A stretch of DNA of 64,000 nt from Pestalotiopsis fici W106-1 (GCF_000516985.1 NW_006917099.1:2310685-2374684), one strand, 5' to 3'; positions 35,633 through 48,586 are shown, counted from the stretch's first letter. Translations and numbers: made by a program. Notes: generated by a model not told the origin, from the letters alone.

Positions 35633-36449
35633 GGAACAGTATGTGCGAGAGAGAAGATGTTCGAGAGTGGAACGCATTATAAAGCATGAATCACAATGTG
35701 CAACAAGCGTCGGGAGTTAAAGGAAACATTGCATCGGTCAGCATGGGGATGGTATACGGATTGTCACTTTTACATTAAGCATAGCACTCGATATCACAAA
35801 ACAGGGAAACTTGATTGGATTGGTATCAAAATTTCATGGTATCCAATGAATTCATGTCTTGTGGCCTGATTTGCGCATGTTCAAGGTGAGATGAGCGGTC
35901 TACTATTCCCCGGTATTTGGCCCTTGGTATAGTCAAGTTAGTACGTTGCAGTTGCACATGATTAAGCTTACATGAATAGACAGGGTTATCAATAGCACTA
36001 TCTACAATCTTTCGGTCATCGGAATTGTACCAAAAAAGACACGTTCTCATTTCTGGAAAATGTCTCATATCCCAAAGAATTGTGCTGCCTAGTCACTCGC
36101 CATGACTTGAAACCACAAACGAGCATGATGGCAGCATCATGAGCAGGCATGGAACTCAATACGAGCTTCCGACTGGATTAAAAAAGATCTACGTGCTGCA
36201 AGCGACGAATCAGGCTGCTGTTATAGGTGCCAGTGGCGTAGCATTGCGTGTCGCCGCCGCATCGATACCCGGAGCCGGGCTCCGCGGGGTCCCTGGTGGC
36301 CGTGTCATAAAAACGGTGGCTTGTGGATGGAACGCCAACGCTGCTTACTGCCAATTTCATCAGAAACGACCTTCAGTTACGAGCTATCAATGACTTGTTT
36401 GTGAGTACGCTAATCACTTAGTCAGCACAGCGTTCCTCGCAGCTTCAGA
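35633..36449. other. Intergenic region
   Basis: No exon is supported. A GC-rich imperfect palindrome (CCGGAGCCGGGCTCCGCGGGG) lies near 36269-36289. The rest is leader-like sequence for the ceramidase gene. Confidence 0.5.
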
Positions 36450-37476
36450 ATGGGCCACCACAACCGTCATTTTGCGGGTGATGCCCATGTGGGCATATGG
36501 GGTCCTCCAACGAGCGCCGCAAAGTGAGTGGTAAGCAATATATCAAAACAAGTCAACAAAACTAACAAGTTCTTGGTAGCTTTTGTGAAGAGGACTACGC
36601 TGTGACAAGGTTCATCGCAGAGTTCATGAATACGCTTTCCAACCTTGCCTATGGTATGCCTGGCCCTTGGCCAATTCATATTGAAACGAGGGACATGGCT
36701 AAACAAACTGGCCGAGTATAGTCTATTTTGCATTCAAATACCCAGGCCGTTCTACACAGGAGACATCAACGATAAGCCGCCTGGACTCGCTCTCTTGGGG
36801 TCTCTTACTGGTTGGCCTAGCATCTGGCGCATTCCATGCCACTTTACGCCAGGGACCGCAGTTTGCCGATGATTTATCCATGCTCTTCCTTACCGGAATC
36901 ATGATGCAGTATATCTACTGCCAAAATCAACCTGCCGGCCTATCACGAGTCATTGCCGCAGCAGTGTGGTTCAGCGTGGCCAGCGCGTCGCTCGTCTACG
37001 TGCACTCGGGCGACATTATCATACACATGTCGGCATTCGGAGCCTCGGTGGCCCTGATTGGCGTGAGACTGCTCCAGTTGATATACCGCCGGCAGCGGCC
37101 TGAGCAGGAAACGGCCGAGCTCGCGGCCCGGTTCTGGACGGGCGCGGCCTACTTGGCCGCCGCCTTTGCCGTGTGGAACGCCGACCTGGAGCTCTGCGTG
37201 CCGCTGCTGCGGGCCCAGAGGCAGCGCGTCGGGTGGCCGTGGGCCCTGGCCCTCGAGCTCCACGGTTGGTGGCATGTTCTGACTGCCGCAGGAGCTGCGC
37301 AAATGATTCAGCTGGTCAGATCCCTGTGCAATAATGACCAAAACGGAAGGAAATGTCAGCCCAATAAAGAAGGCAGTCGCCGACAGAGAGCTTCTCCACC
37401 CTCGTCAGCCTTGCACCGGGGTATTCTGCCCAAGGAATCTCAAGCTGACCTTGAGCGCATTGGATCCTCGAGATGA
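36450..37476 (+). CDS. YPC1: Alkaline ceramidase
   Basis: Three exons (36450-36523, 36580-36653, 36722-37476) give 300 residues. WGPPTSAAKFCEEDYAVT and the following FMNTLSNL match the N-terminal signature of the ACER/YPC1/YDC1 family. The zinc ligands and catalytic residues of the superfamily fold are all visible: His88 in FHATL, Asp99 in FADDL and the His230/His234 pair in ELHGWWHVLT, with spacing as in human ACER3. Hydrophobic segments between them fit a seven-helix ER/Golgi membrane enzyme. It hydrolyses ceramide to a sphingoid base and fatty acid; dihydro- versus phytoceramide preference cannot be judged. The C-terminal ~55 residues are polar and probably cytosolic. The gene symbol is by family similarity only. 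Confidence 0.9.
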
Positions 37477-38104
37477 TCTTGGTGGATACATGACGGGGGG
37501 AAAGGATGAATTTTGAGCAAGAGCGCATGTTTTCACATGAGGAGGATTGAACCATTGGATTCGTCCAGGTTCAGCTGGCATGGAGAGGGCCAATGGTAAA
37601 GGAACAGCTGGACAAGATGGTGGACAGATCACAGCAGTGGAGCACCTGATTGGGAGAGCATGCAGTCATCACCGTATAGAGACAACAACAATAAACAAGC
37701 CCATCCTCTATGAGATTACAGAGGCCTTCAAGGGCCCCCTTGGGTTGCAGGAAAACCCGCGCAAGTCTTGTTATGTTGATACTTTGATGATAGGCCCAGG
37801 CCGGTCGGGTCTTTGCATTTTTTCACCAACTGTGCGTCTACTCTTTTCTTTAATGTTCGGCATGTGCGGTTCATGCAAATCCATGCATGCAACCAGCCGG
37901 CTACTTTCGTTTTGTCAAGCTTACTGATTACACGCAAAGTCCCATACAGCGATGGGACAAAAAAGAGAGAGGAAGAAGAAGGGATACTTTCCGTGAGAGT
38001 GGTTCAACAGGGCGTGCATAATGCCGAAACTTGCAGCGGCAAGTGGTGCACACACATGCACACAGATGCATGGTACCTGATGTTTTAGTTTTGCATTGTA
38101 TGAT

Positions 38105-38123
38105 TGTGTGTGTGTGTGTGTGT
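38105..38123. repeat. (TG)n microsatellite
   Basis: About nine TG dinucleotides lie in tandem in the long gene-free region. Confidence 0.85.
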
Positions 38124-41100
38124 GAAAAAGGTTCACGATTAGACTGGGGGGTCGTACTTTGTGTGTTTGGTAGCTTTGCTTTCAAAAGCATCATAGTCAA
38201 TCAAAATCGCATGAGGCATTCTGCTGTAGATCGTTTTCATCATATTGTTTATTTTTTCTTTAATTGGACAATGTACGATGTATGGTATCCGGCTGGGTGG
38301 TTGAGTACAGATCATGGTTCGTTCAAGGAATAGAGGCTCCACTGAAAAAGTGTCAATAGTAAAAAACCATCCCATCTCGCCCATGTACACAAAGTATATG
38401 CCGATCGACGAGAAGCAAAAAATGGCCACTAAAAGAAGAACACTTTTACTGGTACACCATGCTTACTATTTGCAAAAGAGAAACCTCCACTTGACGAAAA
38501 GCCCAGTGCAACAAAGAGGGGAGGTATGCAATCGGACAAGACGAAACCCTTGTGCTAGAAAAAAGAATTTTCCGAGCGGGCGAGTTGAGATTAGCACAGA
38601 GATCACGTTCGGACGTTTCAGCCCAGCACCGAGCAGCCTCAATTTCTGGGGGGGAAATAAAAATGGAGCTGGTCCCCTCCCCTAACAGAATACTACACGG
38701 CATAGCGTGAGCCTCATGGATAATGGCAATTGAATGCAGGGCCCCCTCTTCAGCCGTTCCACAATCATCGGGTGCTACTTTGTACTAGGTATGACAGTAG
38801 CAGTAGCCAGCACGTAGTCATGTAAAGCTGGGACCCTCGATCTGGGCAAGCGTTTGAGTGTTTCCCGATTGTAGCGCAGTTTTGGCAGGACGGCTTCGGC
38901 CGACCGATGGTGATACTCGAGAGCCGGCTGAGGCGTTTCGCTTCGCCGTGTTACCATCGTATCCGGCTCGGTCATATTGCTTTGCCATGAAATGGGCAGT
39001 CCCAATTGCTTCTCGGTTACTGGCATTTGATTACAGCCGCACATATAATTGTCATTGTCGCCAGGATGATTCATATACGTACGTACGGGCTGACTATTCA
39101 AATTGAACCGAACGTGGTCGGCGAAGCAATTCCCCGTTGTCTGGGGGGTTTGTTGCAGCGTGGAATCTAGGTTAAATGAGGGATTCCCAGATGGGGGGCA
39201 GATGGGGGTAGATGGACCACTGAAGATGAGGGAACCTTATTGCTGGGACAAGTTCGTGATCAGCATTCGTGCAGCTGCATCAAGTAGCAGCTGCAGCAGT
39301 AGGGCGGAATAAAAGAAGAAAGCAATCAAGAGTGCGCAACAGGCAGCTCTGCTTATTTTCCCTGCTGAAGATCTCGCTTATGTCAATGTCAGGCACCTTG
39401 CTTGCAGATGAGCAGTAACAGATTGAAAACTCTAGCCCAATCAAGATGTCAAGACAGGTTTGTAGGTATCATGAAGTAGGATGTGTTCCATGCCTAGATA
39501 AGCGATCAATGGAGAGCTGAGGATTGAAAGACACAATTGGCGGAAGTCGGCGATGGTGGCCTCTCTCTTTCTCTCTCTAGAGTTCTGCGCTGAAATAGCG
39601 TCTGCACTCATGATACGCCGGCTTTATTTTGATTTTGGCCTTTTGCGCCTCTTGGAAATAAGATAGCTGGTAGCTACCTAGCCAGCCAGCCCCCATACCC
39701 TTGCCAAAGATAATTCTGAGCTACCAATCGCAATATACCGACATAGTAGCCCCCTTGGCATTCAGGGTCCTTGGTAATTGGCCCACTGGCAGAAACCCTG
39801 GCCTAGGGATCCAGACTAAAGTCCATGCATTCTGCTCGGGTCCCATAGAGACGAAAGCCCTGCGAAACCAGGTTTGGTCGTGTAAACCTGAAACTATGAC
39901 AACCTGATGACCGCATTTTCGATCGGATCTCACATTGTCATGATCGGCTTTTTTTCCCATTCCTTCTGTCACTATTCCCTCTGGCATCAGGGGTCTGTCG
40001 GGATCACGGCAACTGGTAGCTACTTTGCGGTCCGATTAGTGACGAAAGAGAGAGGCTTTAGAAGCAAGCCAGAAGAGCAGTTTAAAAAACCAAAAGCCTA
40101 GTGGTCCGAGTAGCCCGAAGCAGCGGGAATCGCCAGTGACCTAGGCCAGTACAGTACAGGCTTCTTGGCATGGCTGAGTGAGCTGTTTCAGACTTTTTCT
40201 TCCACGCGTCCCATCAAAACTCTCTGGCCTTGTCTGGAGACGTCTGGGCCCTTGTCGCCAACAGTAAGAATTCATAAAGTGTCAACAAGATGTAATCTGT
40301 AGGTCATTGCGCTTGCTCCCGGAAAGGAGGAAAAGCATGTTTATCTTGACCATCTCGTGGACATTGTGGGCTTCTATTGGTGCACGAACGCTGCTGCATC
40401 CATCTGCCCAACTCAATTCGATAGCGCCCTTTTTTCAGCCTACTAAGCGATGCAGCTCAATTCTGCTTTCGTCACGCAGGTTTGCTGTCCGCTAATAACT
40501 GGCTGTCGCTGCAGCTGTCTCTATCCAATACTTGGCATGCGTTCAGCTATCGTGTGACCCCAAAACCCGAAAGATCTACGGGGCAAGTGACCAGGGTAAT
40601 TGCACATGTACATAGTAGATATGGAAGTTGTTGGTTGGACCCGACCAGGGACAAACATTTGTGATCTTTCCAGGTCTCCAGGTGCCCGCGATAACACAAT
40701 GCATAGTCAGAGAACCGCGATTGGCTCATGTACTTCTGCTTGACCCGATTCGCATGAATGCCTTTGCAAGATGCCATGCAGCTTGTGTATGTGATGAGCA
40801 ATGACATGCATGATAGAAACATGTGCATGGCATTGACTTGCAAGCAAGTAACAAGATGTGCTTGCTGCCAGGTATGTCGCATACCCTCGTTGGCTATTTG
40901 TCCAGGTACCACATATTCGACGACCTGCTTGTGTCGCATTCATCGTCATGCCCCACGAATATTGGATTGAGCTTCAACGAATGAATGCACGACTAGACTG
41001 TCACGATCAGGTAGCAATGACAAGAGAGGCCTTTCACATCTTTCCGAGCCCGTCGCACAACTGACATGTTCATGCACAGCAGTCGGAAGACATGTTCTGT

Positions 41101-42470
41101 CGTCATTTCTTCTCTTCCTCCTGTAACAAACATGATAAACCCCTGGTATCCCAAGTCTTGACCGGGGCTCTATTCATTACTTGCTTGCTTTTTACTTCTC
41201 TCTTACTAATTGCCAGCATCACTCTTTCTTAACCGGTGCCCGACCATTCACCGGCCGGAAGAGAGAAGAAAAAAAGATCGATTGCACACACATGATGGAG
41301 ATCTCGCGGCATCAAAAGAATCAAGATCTCTAGAGATTCCCCAGGCACAAACCCAGAACCACAGTTTTAGGAGATGAGATTTCACTCCACTGCGTCGCAA
41401 AAAAGACTGAGCAAAAAAGCATCAAGAGCCAATCAAGTCTCCACGCCATAGCAAACTCTCAGCTGATGAGGCTCCGTCGACAGCCAATCCAACGTCTCAG
41501 ACGAGCTCCATTGCAATATTAGGGCCATGTTTTAGAAGCTTCCTTAGCCCGCCGTTGAGGAGCTCAGCCCAAGCTATTGGATTCCTAGCGGTGCACCGAT
41601 CGACTCTTTTCCTGCATCGTCTACATCGAGCTTAAATATTAATTGTATCATGTCCCGGCCATATTAGTCTCGAGTCTGTCTGTTGCTTTCTTTGCTGGCT
41701 TGTATGTACTAATAAGCTGACCTTAGCTGGCTCCCTGTCTCTTGCCTTTTTTTTTTTCTTTTTCTCCATCCGATCTTGGATTGTCATCCTCCAAGGGAAT
41801 TACAGAAGAAAAAGAAAGGTCAGACAAGCCCAAACTTTACTTTCCCTCAACCGGCATCTCGCTTGACGCATCCAATTTGCCCGTCTCAAGACGAGACATT
41901 GTCGCTCACAATTCTTTGATTCAAAATCATTATTTTTATCATTTCCCGGTCGTACACATAATTCTACCCAGCGACGGGACTGTTTTGGCGCCGTCCCACA
42001 GTCTTGGTGCTCTGTCCATTTGCTGCTCGGGTTCACCTAAAAAGACGGCCAATTGACAAGCAATTCAACCAACCAACCAACCCACCCCTGAAAAGGATAG
42101 GCTTGACTTTTCTACAAGTGTGCTTGCTGCTGGTGTTTGGCCCATTCCGGAGACAGGCGATTGATTTCTCTCTCAAGTTCGGGCTTTTTATTCGTCCCAG
42201 GAACCCCCCGGGCGCCAGGAGCTCTAAGCGCCCGACGAACCCGGCCGCCTGCTTGAAGCGTCATCTCGGCGCTTCCGCACGCAAATCACCATCAACGGCA
42301 CTTGGCCAGTCCAAGCTCGTCATTGGTCAAACCAGGCCCTAAAACCGTTTTTGTCCTGGGGAAAGCAGGCGAACAGAATTAATACTGGGGGTTTGTTTGT
42401 GTGCTTGCATCGCCGCGACTGTTGAAACATGTCAACCCGTCAGGGGAGTCGTCGGTCTCAGTGTACTATC

Positions 42471-42492
42471 TAAAGAAAGAAAGAAAGAAAAA
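42471..42492. repeat. (GAAA)n microsatellite
   Basis: Tandem AAAG/GAAA units in the putative leader region of the gene at 43717. Confidence 0.75.
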
Positions 42493-43716
42493 GATTATCT
42501 GGTGGTGGCAGAGCGCGGCTATTCGCTGCTATTCCTGTGTCCATATTCAGAACGAACAGTGCACCCGCCCAACCACGGATTTCTCGACCAGGGGTCTCCC
42601 CCATTGCCACATACTGGCACATCCATACCAACGGGCCACTCAGCACCCATACCCGTTCTTGTCACAGGGAACCATTCATATATTGGCAAACTCTCTGCCG
42701 CCATGTTGAGACAAGACTCCTGGCAAGACCTGGCCCTGGCACCAGACACTACTCTCTTTACTTTTATTCTGTAAGTCTTAAACCCATTGTTACCTACTTT
42801 ATTTGCTTTACTTGGTTGATACTGCAAAATTCTTTTTTTTTCCTGCCCTCTCTACTCCCAGCAAGCCTGGTGCTTTTTTTTTTTCCACACTCGTTCCTGC
42901 ATTCCCTTATTGGCTCTTATGCCCATGATCCCTGTATCTTAGCATTCGCCTCTATCTATTACACCACGTCTTTCTTTTTCATGCAAACTCTTTCTTTTTG
43001 AGTATTTGCTCCATCTCTTCTTCAGCAATTCATCTCTTCTGCGCCTCCTTGTCATCAGTCCCAATCAAGTGCCAGGCCGTATTTCGAGGCTTGCCATTGC
43101 CAATTACAGTCATTAGCTCAGGCAATAAGCAACGTCTCAGAAGGTCTTACATCCTCAAGCGGGAAGCTGCGCCAAGGTTCGACTCTACCCATATCCATGC
43201 TTCTGGAATTCTTTCCCTTTTCTTCTTCTTACCCCTGCCCTGCCCTGTCCTGCCACACCGCGAGACAATCCCCGTCTAAACACGGGCGCGTCTTTAGGGA
43301 AGAACTGGTGATGCGCTCAGCTGGCGCGGCGTGTGACCACTTGACCACCCCCATGGCCCATATGAGCCGGAAGGGAAATAAAAAAGAAACGCTGCTGGTC
43401 CCTGTCACCCAGAACCTGGGGAGCCGGTGTCCTCTCGTCGATCCCCTTGTTTCTTTTTGCCATTGTCAGCGCGCCGCCGTCGGGTCATTTCATATTTGGC
43501 TTTTTACGGTGATTACCGCATAGTCAAGCCCGGGGCATGTTGCCTTTTTTAAATCCACTGCCTCACCTACCTAATTGTTCCCCATTGTTTCCATTCTTTT
43601 TAGGACCCTGGAAAAAAACATAAGACTGACTCCATTACCTCTCTAGTCAGACGAACCCTGGAGTACAATCAGTTCAACTTTTAGGTTCTTGGGATAACTT
43701 CAAAGTCCGTTACAAC

Positions 43717-45105
43717 ATGGTACGAGACAGCAAACGTGGTCACGGTCAGTGGCGTGGCTGTTACGGATTCCAAGACAAGACCACTCAGGGCAGCGAACCA
43801 AAGCGCAGTCCAAGTCGTGGTCTTTCCATGGGGGAAAGGTATTACTACTACTACGAATTCGACGGAACTTCGGAGGAATTTAACCCCTCGGAGCCCTTTA
43901 CTACCCGCTGTCCCTATCTTCCAGGCCAGCAGGTCAACATTCTCGACGTTCCTGTAGAACAAACACTCAAGAGGACACGGAGTGCATCAATGAACTCGTT
44001 GCGACCTACCGACTTCAAGACCATGGATCCCCAGGACAAGTACATCACACCGCGGCCTGCTCCAACAGCACCGCTTACACTGGGCCCGAGACGGGGTACT
44101 TCTACCGGTATTCGGCTCAAACACAAGTCATCGACCCGCTCATTATCACCTGCATCGGTTCCTGGCTGGACTGGTAAAGCCAAACGACTGTTTGGCCTCA
44201 GGCCTTCGAGTCGCTCCAGCGATCGCGATTGGACCCCAGAGACTGTCGATTCAGAGGACTCAACGTCCTTCACAGCTAGCACACAGAGACCAGACGAAGG
44301 GACTAGGAGCACTACACCCTCTGAGGGTTCCCGCTCGCGTGACATGTCACCCGAGTCGCTTCGCCGATTCCTGCTGGATAACAAGCCAGTCGCCCAGTCT
44401 CCAGTGCTTCATTCACAGAAACTCACTATTCCCGACGATATTGTAGAGGAGAACGAAGACGATGACAACTTTGCTACTTCTGCCACTTCGGAGCATGCAT
44501 CTTTCAACCCTCTATCGCCACCTCCTTTCAAGCGGACTCAGTCCTCGCCCGCAATGGCGGGACTGAAAACTATATCCACAAGCCCAATGATCCCAAACAT
44601 GATCCATGAGCTTACAAAGCCCCAATGCAGAGACGACTCTGCATTGGAAGACTTACGGCGCGGCTCCATTGCCAGCGTCAAATTATCTGTACCGCCACCT
44701 CGCCTTCCCTGCTCGACAACATCGTCAGCAGCCCCTTCTCCAATCTCACCGCAATCATTCGACTCCCCCCACAATAACAACTTTTCCTTCTTTGAGGACA
44801 TGACTCCCGTCGACCATGGCTTCTCGTTCTTCGACGACCTGCCCGAGGACGACAAGAGGATTTCCGGCGTTCCCGAAGAGCGGTTCCGCCAGCCGTCGCT
44901 CACGGCCTACAGTCTACCTCACTCCGGTATGGTGGGTCAAAAGGACCTACCTGTTGACGCCGCCGGTCGCTCTTTCGGCTCACCCAGCCTAGTATCTGGA
45001 GATGCACACGAGATTGACTCGTCTTCACTTCTCTCGGTCAAGGGCATCGATGCGGGCTTTGACGACCTCGTGAACGAGCTCAGCTGGATTGCCCGTGCAA
45101 TCTAA
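43717..45105 (+). CDS. Conserved filamentous-fungal protein of unknown function
   Basis: A single 462-residue exon. The N-terminal ~95 residues look folded or at least constrained: a run YYYYYEFDGTSEEFNPSEP at about 43-61 followed by CPYLPGQQVNILDVPVEQ. The rest is Ser/Pro/Asp-rich and probably disordered, with several short acidic-aromatic blocks (NFSFFEDMTPVDHGFSFFDD) that resemble linear interaction motifs. The C-terminus ends with a hydrophobic helix, GFDDLVNELSWIARAI. No enzyme motif, membrane segment or DNA-binding motif is seen. I believe a similar tyrosine-rich start recurs in hypothetical proteins of related fungi, but I cannot name the family. The very long upstream region suggests a regulated gene. 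Confidence 0.75.
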   Translation: MVRDSKRGHGQWRGCYGFQDKTTQGSEPKRSPSRGLSMGERYYYYYEFDGTSEEFNPSEPFTTRCPYLPGQQVNILDVPVEQTLKRTRSASMNSLRPTDFKTMDPQDKYITPRPAPTAPLTLGPRRGTSTGIRLKHKSSTRSLSPASVPGWTGKAKRLFGLRPSSRSSDRDWTPETVDSEDSTSFTASTQRPDEGTRSTTPSEGSRSRDMSPESLRRFLLDNKPVAQSPVLHSQKLTIPDDIVEENEDDDNFATSATSEHASFNPLSPPPFKRTQSSPAMAGLKTISTSPMIPNMIHELTKPQCRDDSALEDLRRGSIASVKLSVPPPRLPCSTTSSAAPSPISPQSFDSPHNNNFSFFEDMTPVDHGFSFFDDLPEDDKRISGVPEERFRQPSLTAYSLPHSGMVGQKDLPVDAAGRSFGSPSLVSGDAHEIDSSSLLSVKGIDAGFDDLVNELSWIARAI

Positions 45106-46515
45106 AGCCCAACCTGGCTTTCTTTTACTTCACTTCACTATCATGGCTTGGCCATGACCTTTTTTTCAACATAACACTTTTATTTCGGTATCGTCCTTGG
45201 GTATAGAATGGGAGGAGTGGAAAAAAGAACAGCTTGGCATACAGACACACCTCGGTGGTGGGGCTTTGCCTTGGGACACGAACAGCATTTACAAGGCGCA
45301 AGGCATTTTTCATTTTCTTGCATAAAAGGAGGCGGTGATGTTTACTCGATGGAACATCAATTGATGCTTGCCGGCATGGAAAGCGAGCACATTTTTGGAT
45401 TTTATACCCTTTCTTTTGTACATGGCTAAAGGAGCCCAAGAAGAGGCTCTTTTGGAGACGGAAACAGCCATCTGATCTGATATTGGGGAATTTTTTCTTT
45501 CCAAGAATAGTCTGATGATCCATGAGCCGATGTGTTGAATGAAATAAATCATGAGATTTTCTCTACTTTGAACTAGCCTCAAAAGCATGTCAGTGTGACC
45601 ATTATTACGCAACTTGAAGAAGTATAATCATCATTGACTTGCCTTGTAGTAGACGCTCGGTGAATGAATACAAGAAGATGAAGATGCAATGCTGCATGTT
45701 CATCTCAATTCGCATTAAAGGGGAATTTGTTTCATCTCATGCACCCCCTGTGGTATCCCTGTTATAGTCGGAACCAGCCCCCCACTAAATAGAGTGTGTG
45801 CAAGCCCAGGTAGATACCTAGTATAGAACACAGCCACAGGGGATAAAAGTTTGCATTAATACCATTTATTCGCAAGCATTGAGTTCAATTACATGCATGC
45901 ATAATTTCAAGTGAAATGAAATTCATCACCATTCTTGAGATAGTGATATGTAAAAGCAAATAGAAAAAAGGGAATAGGTAGGAAAAAGCTGCTTCCAATT
46001 CTAATGCTGCCTGCCCCCCAGGCTGATCGATCACTGATGCTGCGCCAACCCCAACTGCGACACATCTGATACCAGCCTTGAGTGACCCCACCTGCAACCA
46101 ACTTCATCTAGTACAATGTGCTGTAGATTTATGAGCACTGATCTCTTTCCTGACTACAAAAACAGAGTAGAAAAGAAAGTTGTGCCTCCCAGCAGCCGAT
46201 CATGCCTGAAACTCTTGGGCGGAAACAAATCCTATCATGGATCATATTATGGGGGAAGAGCAGAAACCTGGGAAACTCGACTAAAGTGCCCAGGCAAGCT
46301 TCCGAGGCTTCCCTTTTCGGGACAAGGCACTTCAGCTCCTCTCTTTGCATTTATCCTAAAGTGCGTCTGCCTCGTGTTTTTAATCAAGGCAAAAAAGCCA
46401 TGTACAAAGATTTTGTTTTGTAAATGGTTTGTTTGATTTCATTACATTCGTCTGGTCACGCTTGTACCTCTCGTTTTGCCCATAGCCTACTACAACAGGA
46501 CGGTCGAGGAATGAA
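45106..46515. other. Intergenic region
   Basis: 3' flank of the unknown-function gene and upstream region of the SET gene. Open frames at 45125-45523 and 46116-46436 have no supporting features. Confidence 0.55.
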
Positions 46516-48250
46516 ATGAGAATGAAGCTATTTCACGTCCTAGGCGCATTACACATCGTGGGCGGCGCCCAGGCGGCAAAAGACCATGTAGTCGCAAGTC
46601 TCGCAGAGGACTACTATGGCTCCAGCAGGACTGATGACCTGCTATTGGGAGGCGCACAGAATGGTGGGTGGTGCGGTCTGCATGTCCACGACGACGACAG
46701 CAGCCATTGTCATGGTGAAAACAGCGTCGAGTATCACGCGGCAGGAGACGCAAGCGCAAACTCGCAGCCGCAGCCATCAGGCGAGGACGACGAGGCAGCC
46801 ATCGAAGAGGCATCGCGGTTATGGCCCATCTCAACCCCATGCGCGCCCAATGGCACCAGAGCGTACTGCGTCTACACGCACCCAGGCTTTGCCTCGGGAC
46901 GAGGCATCAGCATCCTGACGTCGGCGCGCACGGCTATCGCAATAGCCAAGTCGGTAGCCTTTTCTGCCTACTTTACGGGGGAACCGGCAGAGGAGGAGCA
47001 GCAAGAAGAGCAGCGCGGTTTTCTCCTCAACCTTGGCGAGGACGAGAGCAGCCCGCTGTGGCGCGTGCAAGAGATGCCCGGCAAAGGCAAGGGTCTCATT
47101 GCGCAGCGCAATCTGGAAGCGGGCGACCACATTATGAGCACCACGCCCTCGGTCATGATTGACTACAACCTCTTTACCGACCTGGCCGAGGCCGACGAGT
47201 TGATGGCGTTGCAGGTTGCGGCCGTGGAGGGGGGACTTTCTGATGCCCACCGAGGAATCTTCATGGCACTTTCGACGCACGATGATGATTTTGCAGATCA
47301 TGCCGAGAGGGTCTCCAAGATTATACACACCAATTCATTTGATATCACGCTCGATGGAATTGTCCCAAAGAATGACGAGGGGGTTGATGAGAACTTTTAT
47401 ACTGTTTTCCCAGAAAGTAAGTGATATGAGAGAGCCTGTGGGGTTGGAAGCTTTGTTCTGATGGTGTCTAGTTTCACGAATGAACCATGACTGCCGGCCA
47501 AATGCCGAGTATTATTTCGACCCGGCCACATTTGCACAGCACGTCCATGCTGCACGCCCCATTGCCGCCGGGGAGGAAATCACCATCTCTTATATAGAGT
47601 ATGTCTGAAATTCGCATGTATCATCATCGTAGAGGCCAGTACTGATCAAGATCTAGCCCCATTCAAACGCGACAAGACCGACTTGATCGCCTCGATAATT
47701 CATGGCACTTTCCCTGTTCAGTAAGCGCATTCCTTCATCTCACCATCAGGAGCACGTCACGATCATTGTAAAATGTGCCAAAGTCAAGTGGTTTGCGCAG
47801 AACCAAGAAAGGTGTTATGCAACGAGAGGACTAATATCCAATAATTTATAGTGCAGCGCATGCATGCAGAACCGCGACATGACAGCAGCCTCGGACGCGC
47901 GGATTCACCAAATCCTCGAAATCCGCAAACAGCTGCGCGAGTGGGCGCCGAGCTCGCAGGCGACGCCGGCCATGGCCGAGCTCATGATTTCGCTGTACGA
48001 GCAAGAGCGGCTGTGGACCATGCTGTACGAGGCCTACACGTACGCGGCCATCGAGTACAATGGCGCCGGCGAGCCGTGGGCCGCCACAAAGTACGCCCGG
48101 CTCGCCGTCCAGCGCGGCCTGGCCTCGGGCGGGCCCAACCACTCCGACGTTCACGAGATGGAGGCTCTGGCCCGCAATCCCTGGGAGCACTGGTCTTGGA
48201 TGCTGAGGACAAGGAAACGGATGAATTGGGAACCGCACGCTGTATCATAG
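46516..48250 (+). CDS. SET-domain protein with N-terminal signal-like segment
   Basis: Four exons (46516-47416, 47472-47598, 47657-47720, 47852-48250) give 496 residues. The SET fold is split: the opening WRVQEMPGKGKGLIAQRNLEAGD lies at about residue 180, the SAM/lysine-channel block ISRMNHDCRPNAEYYF near 301-316 and GEEITISYID near 333-342, followed by a cysteine cluster CSCSACM like a post-SET/SMYD zinc ligand set. This is the layout of fungal SMYD/SET5-type proteins. It begins MRMKLFHVLGALHIVGGAQA, a good signal peptide, which is odd for a protein methyltransferase. A low-complexity acidic segment and a cysteine-bearing stretch separate it from the SET domain. Methylation of a protein lysine is the family expectation; the substrate is unknown. 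Confidence 0.85.
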
Positions 48251-48586
48251 TATCGAGACTCCCTAGTAATGGGTCTTGGGAGTTGATAAGATGAATCATT
48301 GTGTCTCCTTGACGCTAGACTATTAAGCACCAACAGTGTCCTACAGTTTCTACACATACCATTGAAGTGAAAAGAGAAAACGAAACGAAGGAATCGATAT
48401 GGTGTCGACAACCCTTGGATTGAAGGAAGACGATTTGAGAAATGAAATTGGTTGACGTTTGCTGACTTGATGGACAGATTGGAGAATGTTCTAGGGAGTG
48501 AATGTTTCGCCGAGTGCGTCACCACGTGTATTTGTTTCAGTTTTTTTTATTTTAAGATTATATTTTAAATTGTTTAAAGAACTGAT
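48251..48586. other. Intergenic region
   Basis: 3' flank of the SET gene, becoming very AT-rich just upstream of the 5S rRNA gene. No exon is seen. Confidence 0.6.

Larger units (their letters stand above)
37477..43716. promoter_or_regulatory. 6.2-kb gene-free region upstream of the conserved gene at 43717
   Basis: No exon with family support is found on either strand. The region holds a (TG)n tract at 38105-38123, an (AACC)n run near 42066-42082, a (GAAA)n run near 42471-42492 and long CT-rich stretches from about 41690 to 43700. A GTAAGT at about 42772 and a TTTTAG at 43679-43684 could bound a leader intron of the downstream gene, but this is speculation. A sequence near 43113-43186 with A-box- and B-box-like words fails as a tRNA. 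Confidence 0.45.

Noticed and set aside
36269..36289. GC-rich palindrome as a terminator or structured RNA
   Set aside because: Short imperfect palindrome in a eukaryotic intergenic region with no associated T-run or conserved context.
43113..43186. tRNA-like A-box (TAGCTCAGG) and B-box (GGTTCGACTC) words
   Set aside because: The expected T-stem around GGTTCGACTC does not pair and no acceptor stem can be formed, so it is not called a tRNA.
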